A stretch of DNA of 64,000 bases from Leptidea sinapis (GCF_905404315.1 NC_066291.1:11247501-11311500), one strand, 5' to 3'. Numbered from the stretch's first letter, positions 22,373 to 34,577 are shown. Numbers and translations: made by a program. The notes: a model not told the origin generated them from the letters alone.

Positions 22373-23695
22373 ATAAAAAACACTTGATAGTAAATATTAG
22401 GTACAGCCGCCATCTTTCTTTAACATTTTGAATTACGTTCACGAATTTATTACAATCGATCTCATGGTCTTATAATTCGAATACCTACTAATTATAATAA
22501 TAATATTACAATAAATCATTCTTAATATACTATACTACTTTATAGTTTAAAATACGATAGCTCCGGTGTTGATGGAGCCGAGTTCAAACAGTACCTATAC
22601 CACGCAATACACTAGCACTTTTAAAAAGATCGCCGAAACAATTAATAACAACTTGACACTCGTCTTGACGCGGCACTCGCTACCAACTCGCTACTGCAAT
22701 ACCGCGAAAACCGCTTAGGGTTCACGACTCACGTCGATGAGCATGTTTGTGTGAATGTGTCATTTCGAACGTTCCATACTGTTACTAATATGTCTACTGT
22801 GGTAGAGGTAAAAAGAACCATCTCTGTGTATGAACAAGTGTCCGTAAAAACGCGCCCAATAAGGGCGGCGTGGCTACGATAAATTTTAATGAATGCGCCA
22901 AACCTTATTAGAATAAGATAGAGAAATAAACAAGGACCCAATAATTTCCACATCGTTTTAGCGAACTTTTCAAACAAAATATATTATGATCGGAGCATAC
23001 GTCTTATCGTATGATATATTATTATAAATTAACGCAAGAATAGCGCTGGCGTTCGAATAGTTTCGATATGAACATAGCTGTTGTAAATGGAGTCAAATTT
23101 GGTGATTTCAACATGACTTAGTTTGATTAACGCGAGTATTACACATTTTAATAAAACACTTTCATAGGATTTAAATGCGTGTAATTGTAAAAGTATATTT
23201 ACAATATTTTTATTATTATTTTAGCTAACGCGACGTTTTAAGACCGTTCCCACGATACTGGATCTGGATCTTGTAAAAAATACTCCTCACCTCTACCCTC
23301 CATACACTACTATATACCTACGAACGCTCCTGTCATTTAAGGCACAGTGAAGTAAACCAAGATATAATAATATTAAGAATGCTGTTTTTGTTTGTTCAAT
23401 TCATCCAATTACCTGTTCTCCAAATAAAAAAAAACTATGCCACATTAGGAGTTATCAGTATGAGCAAACCAGTTTATCTAATCTCATGTTATCACAGGCG
23501 CATAGGCGTGGGGACTGTTGTACTAACTACTTTTGTTCTATCAAAATAAAACCTTGTGTACTCAATTCAGTGGTTTAAACAGCAAAGACTGAAAAAGAGT
23601 TGAAGACAAGTATTTAGATCTATTTAACGTGTTATTCAATGATGATTCGCTAATACGTTTAGTAATAGCAATGATTTTGAAGTGCAGTGGCTAAG
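22373..23695. other. Upstream region of the XKR gene
   Basis: AT-rich with a less AT-rich patch at 22600-22760. A minus-strand 82-codon frame (22977-22729) matches nothing I know. The XKR 5' UTR and promoter should lie here, but no element can be pointed out. Confidence 0.35.
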
Positions 23696-26600
23696 ATGAC
23701 AGTATGTGAATTGGATAAGGAAGTTTCTGGAGAGATCTTAGGATGGAAGGTACCGGTGTGGCAAGCCTTGTTGGTCCATCGTGTACTACCGTCATGCGGA
23801 GGCTTAGTCTTGTATCTAGTTATCATGTGCTTTGATTTTGCTCTTGTATTCGAACATTATCGGAATGGAAAGAATGCGTAAGTTTAGCTGTTCAAGTACT
23901 TTTAATCAAATTCAAATATTTTTATTCAAAATAGGATACCTATTATGAAATCTCTTATTGAAAGTCAAAAACTACCACCCATTCGAAAAAGTATGCCTCA
24001 TATGGCGCAAAAAAATCAGCGGGCGTCTTTTCTTTTTCATAAAAATATCATATAACAAAATTTATTATTTAAAAGCGATCGCTCCATTCTTAAACAGTGT
24101 TATCATTATGAAAGTAATTTATGTTATATTAACCTTAACCACAAAAAATTTAACAATTCTCATTAATTTCGTAATACATTTGTTTTGAATATTTTCTGTG
24201 ATGATGTAGCAAATACATCGACCCCCCAAAAGACTTATTTACTCGACCTAGCCGAGAAGTTAGCATATCAATGGTAATGTCGGCCTATATGAAAAAAAAA
24301 ACTATCGGGATAACCATCGATTTCGATATTTAGCTAACTGTTAAACAATTACCCCCTTATTCATAATAGTCTGCTAACTTAAAGTATTGCTAATTCTCAC
24401 TCTTGTCTTCTTCTATTGACCTAAGTCAGAATGAGAAAAAACACTCCTTAGCGGCTGTTTAAAGTTAGCGGACCATTATGAATAAGGGGGTTACTATTTA
24501 CAGACTCGATCTAATAGTAACGGGTATTTGACTATTTCTAAAGAGAAAATATTTTCTTTATGGTATGTTTGTAGTGGATAAGGGATGAACTCAAAAACTT
24601 CATAACTATTCAACCTAAGAGAAAGCTAAATTATCAACGAGTAACAAATCAGATCCCTTTGGGAATTGCACTGGCTTACGCATACGGCTTAGTTGCCCTA
24701 GGTATCAAATATTTGCCTTTACCAGTCATTATTGATTGGGGCAGCACTGCGAAAACAATTCATGATACCTATATAAAATAAATACGCTTTGCTTTATTGT
24801 GATATCGAAAACAATCATTCTGATGAAATTCCATAGGGTTACATCTTCACGTACGAATTTTTGACTTAGTGTAAAGAGTGAAGCAACTAAAATACTCAAA
24901 CGTCAACACTGTCTTTAACGAGTAAGTTAAAACAATAAATGCACCTAAATGAATACAAAAAACATTAGATTCATCGATCCAAACACACTATATAATAAAT
25001 AAATATATATTAACCTTGACACCGCGGGAAATTTATATCAAATATTATTAAAATATATATGTATACCTATAAATACATCAAAAACCTTAATTTCAAAAAC
25101 ATGAAGCAAAATTTCCGATGACAATATCATCCAGACACAACAAGCAGCTGGACCCGTTCACGGGCATCACGCATGGAAAAGCTATCACATCTCTCGATTA
25201 GGTAATCAATACGTAGGCAGTTTATGATTGAGTGTAAGCAAGGCATGTTAATTTCTTATACTTACTATCATATTCAGCCTGAAGTTCTTCTTTGTTCTTT
25301 GTATAGATAAACAAGAAATTGCTTTTAAAAAATAAAAAGACTGGCAAGCTCACGCAGGTACGAGTTTCCAGGACGATACGACATGGGACCTTCAACAAAA
25401 GCGCGTACACGTTTCTAAAAGGTCGGCAGCGCTCCTGTGATACCTATGATGTTGCAAGAGAATGTGGATGGCTGTGATCACATCAGGTAACCCGTACGCT
25501 TGTTCCATAAAAAAAACCAAGAAGCACAGAAGGAACTTTCCTTGATGAAGTCTTCAATGTATCGTTATCAATTCTGTTCACAGAGTTGCTGCATTCTGTT
25601 TGGTGTTGATTGTACTCCCGGTAGCAATTTCTCTAGTCTTTACACTAGCGTCTCCACCGGCATCGTTACAAATAGATGGATCTTCATACAGTATTAATAT
25701 AAGAAAAGTGGATTGCATGTGGATCTTAGCGCAGGTAGCAAAGGCTGTGTTTTTTCCAATTGCTACAATCGGCAGGTTAGTTATGATTTATTCTTTTTAT
25801 TTCCTCACTTTCTACTTTCATTAATTCATTCAATTATAAAGTTCTGTTTTACTATATCGTATTCTTATATTATAATATTATATTTTAATTGAATTTTGAG
25901 CAGCCTTCCAATAAATGGGGTCTGATAAAATATGTATTTTCCTCTTGTAAAATATTCTCTGCGTTATGACATTGTTCAAATTTAATCCAAGGGAGCTCAA
26001 AATCAACGTTAACAGTTAATTAATGCCCTCAAGAGCGATTTGCACATTTCGGTCACCGCACCGTCCGCGTCCGTGCACTCATGAGCCCCATTTATTTTTG
26101 CCTAATTTTGCCTAAAAAAAATCTGGCACGAGACTGAATCAAATGAGCCGGAAGCCGCTCTTTTATACCCTCGTCCCATGAAATGACGCTCTGTGATTGG
26201 TCGGCTGTTGTGACGTATTACCCCCCGAAGAGACACGTAACAAAGGTGATGGGACTAAATTTGTTTGTTCATTCAACAATGTAAACATGTTATTTTTGTG
26301 TTTTATTATTTCTAATTGCTCTAACACATTTAAGCGAAATCCTTTTTCACATGTATGTAAAATATTAAAATTATTATTGTTTCCGAGTGAGTGACCTGTA
26401 TCAATTAAATGTTTCGCGAAGTGTGATTTTTCGGGATGATTATTCCGAAATGCGGCAAAATGTTCCTTTAATCTAATTTCGAAATTTCGACCTGTTTGAC
26501 CTATGTATACCCCGTTACAAGTGTCACAACTTAGTTTATAAACGCCGGATTTTTCGGAATTATTTAATCGATCTTTGCCATTACATATTCGACTGACATT

Positions 26601-29057
26601 GTGATTCATTCGGAAGGACATATCGTGCCAGATTTTGGCGAGACAACACATCCTGAGGATTCCTCGTGTAGAGGCGAAACACGTGTCGAATTGTTTTAAG
26701 AACAAATATTGGCGGAATTAACACTAAAGAAAACTGAAATCATTTGTATAATTATGGATTTCCGCAAAGTAACGCCTAATTCAATAAATTTTCAATGAGC
26801 TCTTTTATAATTCGGTCCTGTAAAATAATAGTGAAATAGTAAAATATCAATTCAATATTTATTTACATATTTTATCAATATATTTTAGATATGCTTATTT
26901 GATATTTTGGTGGGTTGATGTTGTGTTTGCGTCGCTTCAAGAAGATACAGACCGAGCTGAGGAGGCACTGACGTTAGCACGAGCTCCTTCAACAATCGAG
27001 CTCTATCTATTTCTTCAGGCGTTTATACATTCAGCTCCTTATGCTATCGTCAACATATTAGATATGATGGTTAATGCTGCCAATCCCATTTATGATACAA
27101 GTAAGATAATCTTCGTTTACATAACTTTTAATTCGCCCTGTGCTTCCGAGGGGCCCGAGCCCAACTAAGAGGACACTAAGGGCTTCTCATGTGACGCTGC
27201 CATCTTATGACAACAGCACGAACGGGCCAGACGCGGCAAACTTTTGAAAATTTCTCAAAAAGTATTAATGCCCTCTGAACTAACACATAAGAGCATATAG
27301 AATTAATTATATATACGGCCATTATCGTTTCTTTGAACAAAAAATTTAATAATATTCAATCTAAGACAATAATGCGCGAGAATATCACCCTTATTCCAAT
27401 ACTTTTGTTTTTTTAAGGCACTGCGATTTGCTAGTCCAATACCAGTCGGTCGCGCATCTATTCTTAGTTCTTACTACTACCACAGAAAAAAGAATAATAA
27501 ATAATCTGCTACTGCATTTTTACTACAGTAGTTTATTGCGATATTTAAGAAAAAAAAGGGGATAATGATGGATGAAATATTGTTTACAAAGAAAAATTCC
27601 AGCGTGTTCATAAACTTTGACAGAAATTAAATAAATTAATTTAGCAGGTAGCCATAACCCCGATTTTAAATTTTCGCGTTCGGAAGATGCATAGAGGTTT
27701 CAGCAGTAGGAGCGGTATAAGTAAAGCTAGCATTGAAAGTATTTATGTCTTAAGCCATTTTCCAATGAAAAAAATCTTATTTATATTTTGTCACTAGAAG
27801 CTTCAAAATAAATTTTACTTGAATATCGTATTGTTAATATAGCAGTAGTAATATAGTATAGTAATGGCACAAATCATACTTTTATTTACAGTTCAGCTCC
27901 AAGCGGTTACCCTTGTGGCATCTTCGTTGAGAATGGCAAGTACAGCTACTATGTATAGAAGATTTGAACGAGAGAAAATTTGTGGACGGCAATATCCGTG
28001 GAGAAACAATGATGATGAAGAAACAGACAAGAAGGAGGTAGTTGTTAATACTAACAATAATGATAAGCTTAAGGAAAATGAACCTATTTACGAATCCTTT
28101 AATAGTAAACATGACAGTTCACTAACCCATTCAATTAATCCAAGAAGACCGATAAACAGCGATTTTATTCAGTTTTCACCGCGTCATTCAGAACGGAATT
28201 CAGATCATGAAGATTATTGTTTCGAATCTGATACAGGGAGTTCTGATTACCTACCGCCAATAAGTCGAAAGGCAAGCGATAATAGTACGGATGAATATGA
28301 AAAGCCCTTGACTATCATTGAAAGAGTGGCTCCACGGAGAAGAGATACATCTTATGTAGTAGAAGAAGTATATGTTCCTCCGCCACCCGTAACGCCAGCA
28401 CCACGACCAGGGTCGTTAGCTGTTTGGGCTGAAAAAATGGTCGAGAATGCTGAATCGATTCCCGCCTGGCTCTCTGCTCCACCTAGAAGAAGACACGTAG
28501 AAGTAGTACAAGATGAACCAGATCTTCCACGACGTGTGCCGAGATCCTCCGTGCGAGGCTTGGAACCTCAGGACGCAACAGCTGCCTTATTTCATTTTTT
28601 AGGCTGGCACGGATTTTTTATAGCACGATTGCTCTCTTTGGCTGCACTTATAAATTTTACGCCATTTTTTTCTATTATTATTTTATTTATTCATTATCAA
28701 ATAACTTTGCTTTTCTTAATCGTTCCTCAAGCATCTACAGCGAAAAGAGCATTTTATATATTTCTCGCGTTTATTTATTTGTTCTGTTTGATGGAGTTTA
28801 AAATACGCTTTCGGCATGTTCGCGTGTGGCACGTCTCGTGGTTTTTCGTAACATCAGTTGAAATAATTGCATTTATATCGATGTGGGGTACTATCCAAAA
28901 CCCTTTAAATTTTTGGTGGAAAAATTTTGTTATCATTGTAACGTTATCTAGTCTGGTACTTAGTTATATGTTATTTTTTACATATTTTTTGCTGCTGCAG
29001 CCTAGAGAAACTATTGTTCATCAACCTAGTGCTAAAAATAAATACGTAAGTAGCTAA
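23696..29057 (+). CDS. XK-related protein (XKR family), four exons
   Basis: Exons 23696-23877, 25584-25775, 26889-27100 and 27892-29057 join in frame (1752 nt, 583 codons plus TAA). Borders are AATGC|gtaagt, ttcacag|AGTT, GGCAG|gttagt, attttag|ATAT, ATACAA|gtaaga and tttacag|TTCA. Membrane segments: about 33-56, 61-84, 105-140, the XK core (FWWVDVVFASLQ, then ELYLFLQAFIHSAPYAIVNI at about 165-185), and a C-terminal cluster at 425-555. XKR proteins are multi-pass plasma-membrane proteins; several are phospholipid scramblases acting with partner chaperones in dying cells. Unusual is a hydrophilic, Ser/Pro/Arg/Glu-rich stretch of about 190 residues (226-414) in the middle. The vertebrate subtype cannot be assigned. 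Introns hold CR1, MITE and Penelope sequence. Confidence 0.88.
23904..24225 (+). repeat. Dispersed repeat (copy 1) in XKR intron 1
   Basis: Starts with caaattcaaatatttttatt-caaaatagga and shares actaccacccatt, gcgatcgctcca, ttatgttata and taatacatttg blocks with 51293-51705. A minus-strand piece lies at 48625-48757. I know this as a common lepidopteran LINE-derived 3' repeat. It has no coding frame. Confidence 0.75.
24352..24490. mobile_element. 139-bp MITE with TTA target duplication
   Basis: Terminal inverted repeats of about 32 bp: left CCCCCTTATTCATAATAGTC, right the complement of CCCCCTTATTCATAATGGTC, continuing through (C/T)GCTAACTT. TTA on both sides (24349-24351 and 24491-24493) fits the PIF/Harbinger target. 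It sits in intron 1 of the XKR gene. Confidence 0.8.
24574..24780 (+). other. Unassigned putative terminal exon
   Basis: After a plausible acceptor (ggtatgtttgtag) at 24573, a frame of about 68 codons runs to TAA at 24778-24780: it begins WIRDELKNF, includes TNQIPLGIALAYAYGL and LPLPVIIDWG, and ends DTYIK. AATAAA overlaps the stop. I do not recognise the protein. It cannot be spliced in this phase from XKR exon 1. It could be an exon-like relic or belong to a gene whose other exons are missing. Confidence 0.35.
25345..25510 (+). mobile_element. CR1/Jockey-type LINE, 3' end fragment
   Basis: Matches the last ~165 bp of the 60509-63235 element, from the block ttccgggacgatacgacat-like through gttgcaagagaatgtgg to cccgtacgc and ccataaaa. 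It lies in XKR intron 1, 75 bp before exon 2. Confidence 0.85.
26163..26620 (-). pseudogene. Penelope C-terminus with GIY-YIG endonuclease
   Basis: About 150 open codons ending TAA at 26163. The GIY-YIG core is readable: GVYKLSCDTCNGVYIGQTGR (G-V-Y and Y-I-G), then the Arg of the RLKEH block, and FAKHLIDTGHSL. In Penelope elements this nuclease follows the RT and nicks the target. The RT itself is missing (5' truncation at 26620). The ORF as computed from an ATG runs into the terminal repeat, so the first ~30 residues of that frame are not real. Confidence 0.82.
26638..26700 (+). ncRNA. Hammerhead-ribozyme-like motif (Penelope pLTR)
   Basis: CTGAGGA at 26653-26659, stem II TCCTC/GAGGC (outer pair lost, four pairs kept) with loop GTGTA, GAAAC at 26676-26680, ACACGTGT and GTC at 26685-26687. 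Third copy of the motif in the window. Confidence 0.58.
27143..27240 (+). mobile_element. Retroelement 5' UTR-like fragment
   Basis: Resembles 60585-60660, the leader of the full CR1-type copy: ctaagggctt, then tcacgctgcc.tcttatgac, then cagcac.a.cgggccagac. It lies 40 bp after XKR exon 3, in the intron. Confidence 0.55.
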
Positions 29058-31269
29058 ACCTGTGTTTTGATTCATTCTGAACTAAACGTTGTTTTATGAC
29101 CTAGAATAACATATTGCGTATTATTCAACATTCTGAAAAGGAAAGTATTTAAGTGCTTTAATTTATTTGTTTGTATATATTGGCAATTTGTTTTAATTTT
29201 GTATTGCAATGCAACTAATACAAATAGAACTTGGCTATCAAAGTAGGATTTACTTGTAAAATGATATGTAAGATTAAAATGAGTTAAATTGGAGTAAGTA
29301 AAATACCTCCTTTTTAAATGTGCGCAAAAATCAAACTTATGTTTTAAATCATAATTTGTAGCAAAAAATATCTATTAAATAACATACTTTGTCATATAAT
29401 ACAATATGTGGTTAAGAAATTAGAAGATTAACAAACATAAAACTGTGTTTTTGTGTGAGAAGAATTCAAAAAGTTCCAAGGCATTTACGAGCTGCAATGG
29501 GATTTCAATCAACGTGGCATTTTCTTTGAAGTAGCACAAAGCTGAAAGCACCATGTTTATTGCTGTATGACTACACCTTACATGCCTAGTGTCAACAATA
29601 ATAGGTTACAACAATTCATACATCTTCTGCGTATGAAGACACCGCCAGCAATCGGTGGTACATGTGAAAGGTAAATGTTATGCTTTACGAGTTATGACCC
29701 TTCTGTTACAACGAAGAATATTATTGTTTATTGTGACTGTCACGTTTGTAAAGTCGTTGCAACATGAAGACGTTGTCTTAATTGGCAAAGATCCGTACGA
29801 TGACGTTCTCGTCGTGTGGTTAAAGTGATCATACGATGATATTACAGGGGTGTCCTAATTGAATAGAAGTCCCTTTATTTTTTATATATGTATATATGGT
29901 TAAGATATTTATATAGATACTTTCATTAAGAATTATTACAATTCACTTACACGAGAACTTAAAATCTAACTAGGCGATATTTTTTTGTAGATAGTTTTTT
30001 TTATTATTTAGCAAATAAAATGGAATAAAGGAAACGTACTCACATTTGTGAGGATTTTTCAACTATTATTATGATATACGTACCTAATAACGACGAAAAT
30101 TTTTACGATTATTAGTTCATGTAGAAAGAAACATTTGGCTACATCTGCAATGGAATACGTTACCAACACGTTCTAATTAGGACTCAGATAATTTATAGGT
30201 GTAAATAGACTGACAGCTGTGACAACGTCGAAAACAATTGAGGTTGACAGTAAACACCTATTTTGAGAAATGCACGTACACTAACACAAAGTGACAGATC
30301 GCGAGTGTAAGTTGAAGCTTGCCACGCACAATTACGTAATAAACCTGGCCTGTTTTCATCGGTTGTCTAGCAGGAAGAGGCTGTATCTAGACGTATAAAT
30401 TATCTAATCTAAGAATCTAAGAAATCTAAGAATTAGGACACTAGAAGGAATTCGGTGTATTTTATTACATGATCGAGCGAACACATCTTACGATCGTTAT
30501 AATCATCGCCGGTGCTCTTGCGGTGGCTTACGAGCTGAATTATGTATGTTTGAACTCATCGCACGACAAGAACGTATTGTGTAGGATCGCGGCCAATTAA
30601 GACAATACTTAACTCGGTGTTGAATTTATAACGTTTGGTAATGAAGTGAAATATTATTTAAGTATTACGTACCTATTACCTAGGTTTGTTATTACGTAAG
30701 TTTTTATATAATGATACATTATTATTTGTTTTTTTTTGTTTATCCACAGAGTAGGGATTGTTATAACAATATAAATAAATGCACCGTATTTACACGTTAA
30801 TTCACGTCCGCGATTCCGACATACAACTAGCCTGTAAGACCACATATTGCGCGCGGCTCTATCACCACCTCTGCGCGCATCATCTGAAACCCAGATAGCT
30901 GAACTGAATACTGATGCACCGACTGGAGACGGTTAGCCTGAGCATGAGTCTAAAGCTAATGATAATCGACCGATTTGTGACTAACGCCGAACACGCTACT
31001 GCAGGACCATCAGACAGTAGAGAAATTTCAATACCTGAAAAACCTGAATTAGAAGACGCATAGGCTAAAACGGTGATGACTCAACAAAGTATGGAAAGAC
31101 AGAAACATCAACAATAAAACTAAACTACACCTAGTCCGTACTAGCACTGCACCAGGCCACCTCCACCGACCGTAACCGATGGACGCGTTCTGTTGACAGT
31201 TTACGGAGACACGATCCTCAGCAGTGAGGGGACGACGAAGAAAAAGAATATCACACCTAGTACCTACCT
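29058..31269. other. XKR 3' UTR and intergenic DNA
   Basis: AT-rich. The XKR 3' UTR end is not certain. The rest includes a 43-codon frame (30469-30600, listed apart) and a less AT-rich stretch, 30790-31230, with no recognisable content. Confidence 0.4.
30469..30600 (+). CDS. Short ORF with signal-peptide-like start
   Basis: A 43-codon frame ATG to TAA: charged MIERTH, hydrophobic LTIVIIIAGALAVAY, then a 20-residue tail with two cysteines. It would fit a secreted micropeptide or be chance. No splice sites or relatives can be claimed. Confidence 0.2.
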   Translation: MIERTHLTIVIIIAGALAVAYELNYVCLNSSHDKNVLCRIAAN

Positions 31270-34200
31270 TATTAGATTTCTATTTATTCTATTTTATTTA
31301 TTCTATATTTCTATAAGATTTCCACGTATATATACTCATCACGATATCTCTGGAACCATTAGGCGTAAAGACTTGAAATTTGGTAGGAAAATTCCTTTCA
31401 CCGAGTAGATTCAAATTAGATTCAAACACTTTATTCATGTAGGTCACAGAAATGACACTTGTGAATGTCAAAAAAAATGTTTCTTATTGAATTTACCGCT
31501 ACTTCGTAAAGGGTTGAGCTAATGAGAAGAAGTAGCAAGAAACTCATTGCCACTCTTTTAAGTCAAGATTTACATTTTAGTTGTTTTACAAATCATTTCA
31601 ATTACAATATATGCAAAGTGACGCAACAAAAATACTCTAATGTCAAAAACTTAAAGGCTTACATGAGTAAGTAAAAAAAAGAAAAAAAAAGTAAATTAAT
31701 ACTTATAAACACAAGAGTTATTGAGTATTGAGTATTAGTAGATGCATCAATCCACACATACCGTAAATAAATAGAGGCATTATGCGAGCATTTCATAAAA
31801 TAAAATAGGGAAGGGAACGACCCGCCCCACGTCGCCGCCACAAGCAGAGGCATTTAAGCGAGCATGACGATACCTGTCACGAGAAATCTACCGAATAACA
31901 AAACAATTCAAGTTCATCTACATATTATGTAATACTTACTAAATGCCTCTACTTACAATTTTGTTTCAAATTACATAACTCATGATAATGATTATTAAAA
32001 TTGATTAAAAAACAGAAACAATATTAATATTTAAATTATATAACTATAATGACATTTATCAAACTAAGACAGACATGTAACAGCCCAGCAGCTCAGTACC
32101 AAAGGTTCTTTAGATCCAGATATTCAGATATTTTATAGTACTCTTTTGTATACAACTTTTTCTTTAGCACTGATTTATATTCATTTAAAGGTAAGTTCTG
32201 AATGTCAATAGGGACCGTATTATAAAAACGTATACACAAACCTCTGAATGAATTTGTGACTTTTTGGAGTCGACTTACATGAACAGCAAGCCTATCCCTA
32301 TTTCTAGTATTGACATTATGAGTGTCACAAATTTTTTTAAACTAATTTATATTTTTTTTACATAAACAAGGTTTTCATATATGTATTGCGATGTCAAAGT
32401 CAAAACTTTTATTTCCTTAAATTTTTCCCTTAGTGACACTCTTGGTCCTAATTTATAGATGGCACGAATAGCTCGCTTCTGCAGTGTGAAAATGGTGTTA
32501 ACATCGGCAGCAAGTCGCCAAAGTAAAATACCGTATGTCACCAGACTATGAAAATGGCTGAAGTAGACCAACCTGGCGGTATTTTTATCCGTAAGTTACC
32601 GAATTTTTTTTTTTGCAGAACTAAGCTTTTTCGCCAAATTCATAATATGAGGAAGTAACCACTGAAGTAATCACTAAGGTAATCCCTAAAAATACGGTTG
32701 TATCTACAGGTTTCAACTCATCGTCTTTTACTACAATATTTGTGTCAACCTGTCTAACATTAGGCAGGGAAAATTTAATACATTTGGTTTTTTTTTCATT
32801 AAGAAGGAGATTATTCGTAGTGAACCATTCCACTACTTTGGAGATTGCATTGTTCACATCATCAAAAGCAGTATGCTGTCTATGTAGTTTAAAAAGTAAA
32901 GAAGTATCATCTGCAAACAATACTATCTCATGCTTATTTTGTACAAAGTATGGTAAATCATTTATATATACAAGGAATAGGAATGGCCCAAGAATGGAAC
33001 CCTGTGGAACGCCCATGGTAATGGGAGATGCAGCTGACCTCTTACTGTTCACTTCAACCATCTGAAACCTGTTGCCCAAATAAGACTTCAAAAGGCCAAG
33101 TGCTTCTCCCTTGATACCATAATGATGTAGTTTTCTGATTAAGATTTCATGATGAACACAGTCAAATGCCTTGGATAAATCACAGAAAATACCAACGGCA
33201 ACCTGACAATTATCCCAGGCTTCAAAAATTTGCTGAATAAGCTCAACACCAGCATCTGTTGTTGAGCGACCCCTTGCAAAACCAAATTGCTTAGAGCTCA
33301 TTAAATTGTTACCATAAAAATGATTAAGCAATTGTTGTAAAATAAGCTTTTCAAATTTTTTACTTAGCGTTGGTAGAGTAGATAATTTGTGGGGTCAGAA
33401 GAACTACCAGCTTTGAATAATGGAATGACTTTACTCTGTTTCATCAAATCAGGAAACACACCATTGTCAACACATAAGTTAAATATGACAACCAAGTATG
33501 GAGCAATACAATCAGCTATGGAGTGATTTATTTTAACGGAAAAGCCATCAAGATCAGCAACCTTTTTCAATTCTACTGATTTAAAGGCTTTCATTACATC
33601 ATTGTAAGTAACATGACTGAATTTGAACTCTATTTTACATTCATTTACATTAGACATAATTATAGATTCAGCAAGAGTGGCAGATGACTTTAGGGCCTTG
33701 GTGGTGGAAACTGGAATATCAGCAAAAAATCTTTCAAAAGCATCCGCAATATCTTGGTCTGTATCCAAGATTTTATCATTTATTTTTAAACTAAAATTTC
33801 TTGCGAGGTTTGTTTCTTCCAGTCTCACTGTTTATTACTTGCCATGTTGATTTTATTTTATCTGAACTATTTTTAATTTAATTACTTATATACATTGATT
33901 TTACTAAGGTACATGAGCGTTTAAATATCTTTGAATAATTTTTTGCATAGTTAGCAAATCTTTCTGAGTGATTATACAATTTTTCCTCATAAAGTAAGTA
34001 TAATTTCCTCCTGCTAATATGAATTCCCACCGTTGCCCAATCACTGAAAGACAATGAATTATTTTTCTGTATATACTTTGGCTTAAATATAACATTATAT
34101 TCACCTTTGATAACATCAATAACAGAATCATATAGTTCATTTGGGTCCTCATAATAATTTACATTAGGTAACTTCATTAAAGTATTTGATCTATAATTAT

Positions 34201-34458
34201 TTAGGCGACTAGTGTTCACAGGTACATATTTAACACTGTACTTAGGTTTACTATAAATAAAATTAAAAGTGGTTAGTAGGCCACAGTGGTCTGATTCTAA
34301 TTTATTTATAATTGACTTTGACTTTAGAACAATGTTGGTAAATATAATATTAAGACAGGTTGATGTAGTCACTGTAATTGTAATAGAGGTCAGCTAAGAA
34401 CGGATTTTACGAAATTCCACCCGCAAGAGTTTTTTCTGTCGGGTCAGCTAGTCTATAT
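31270..34458 (-). repeat. RTE-like repeat interrupted by a LINE
   Basis: 31270-31408 (atcacgatatctctggaa, cttgaaatttggta, ttcaccgagtag) continues at 34390-34458 (aggtcagctaag, cattccac..gcaag, ctgtcgggtcagctag). The intact order, cgagtag directly followed by aggtcagct, is seen in the copy at 38130-38240. The start of the family (ctagctgacccgac reversed) is at 34440-34455. Confidence 0.8.
31409..34389 (-). mobile_element. CR1/Jockey-group LINE, ~3 kb, 5'-truncated
   Basis: Minus strand. 34372-33878: end of endonuclease and linker. 33828-33364: start of RT. 33331-32621: RT palm with FCDLSKAFDCVHH, MGVPQGSILGPFLFL and FADDTSLL (FADD at about residue 139 of that frame). 32571-32080: thumb and C-terminus (YGILLW, RNRDRLAVH). 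32070-31409: 3' UTR. Frameshifts near 33350, 32640 and 32340 and stops make it inactive. It differs from the YADDS family at 60509 and is a second LINE family. Confidence 0.85.
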
Positions 34459-34464
34459 AATATA

Positions 34465-34527
34465 TGTCGTAACACGGAACGCCAGCGCCATCTGTCGTGT
34501 CGTAACACGGAATGCCAGCGCCATCTG
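34465..34527 (+). repeat. 33-bp tandem repeats, 5' LTR remnant (2 units)
   Basis: Unit cgtaacacggaacgccagcg followed by ccatctgtcgtgt, in two copies. The same unit stands three times at 37745-37845. It contains the inverted pair cgtgt/acacg. Confidence 0.8.
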
Positions 34528-34577
34528 TCCCAGCTTATGACGGTGACCCTCTTGCGTCGTTATGAGAAGTGGGATCA

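Larger units (their letters stand above)
26120..26790 (-). mobile_element. Penelope-like element remnant with inverted pLTR
   Basis: Minus strand: a coding piece (26620-26163) followed at 26162-26120 by the start of the 3' terminal repeat, which is cut off about 12 bp before the hammerhead. At its upper end (26620-26790) a second terminal repeat lies in the opposite, plus direction. This head-to-head layout with 5' truncation is characteristic of Penelope elements. It lies in XKR intron 2. Confidence 0.8.

Noticed and set aside
26621..26705. Extension of the Penelope ORF to the ATG at 26705
   Set aside because: This part is the complement of the hammerhead-bearing terminal repeat, not protein-coding sequence of the element.
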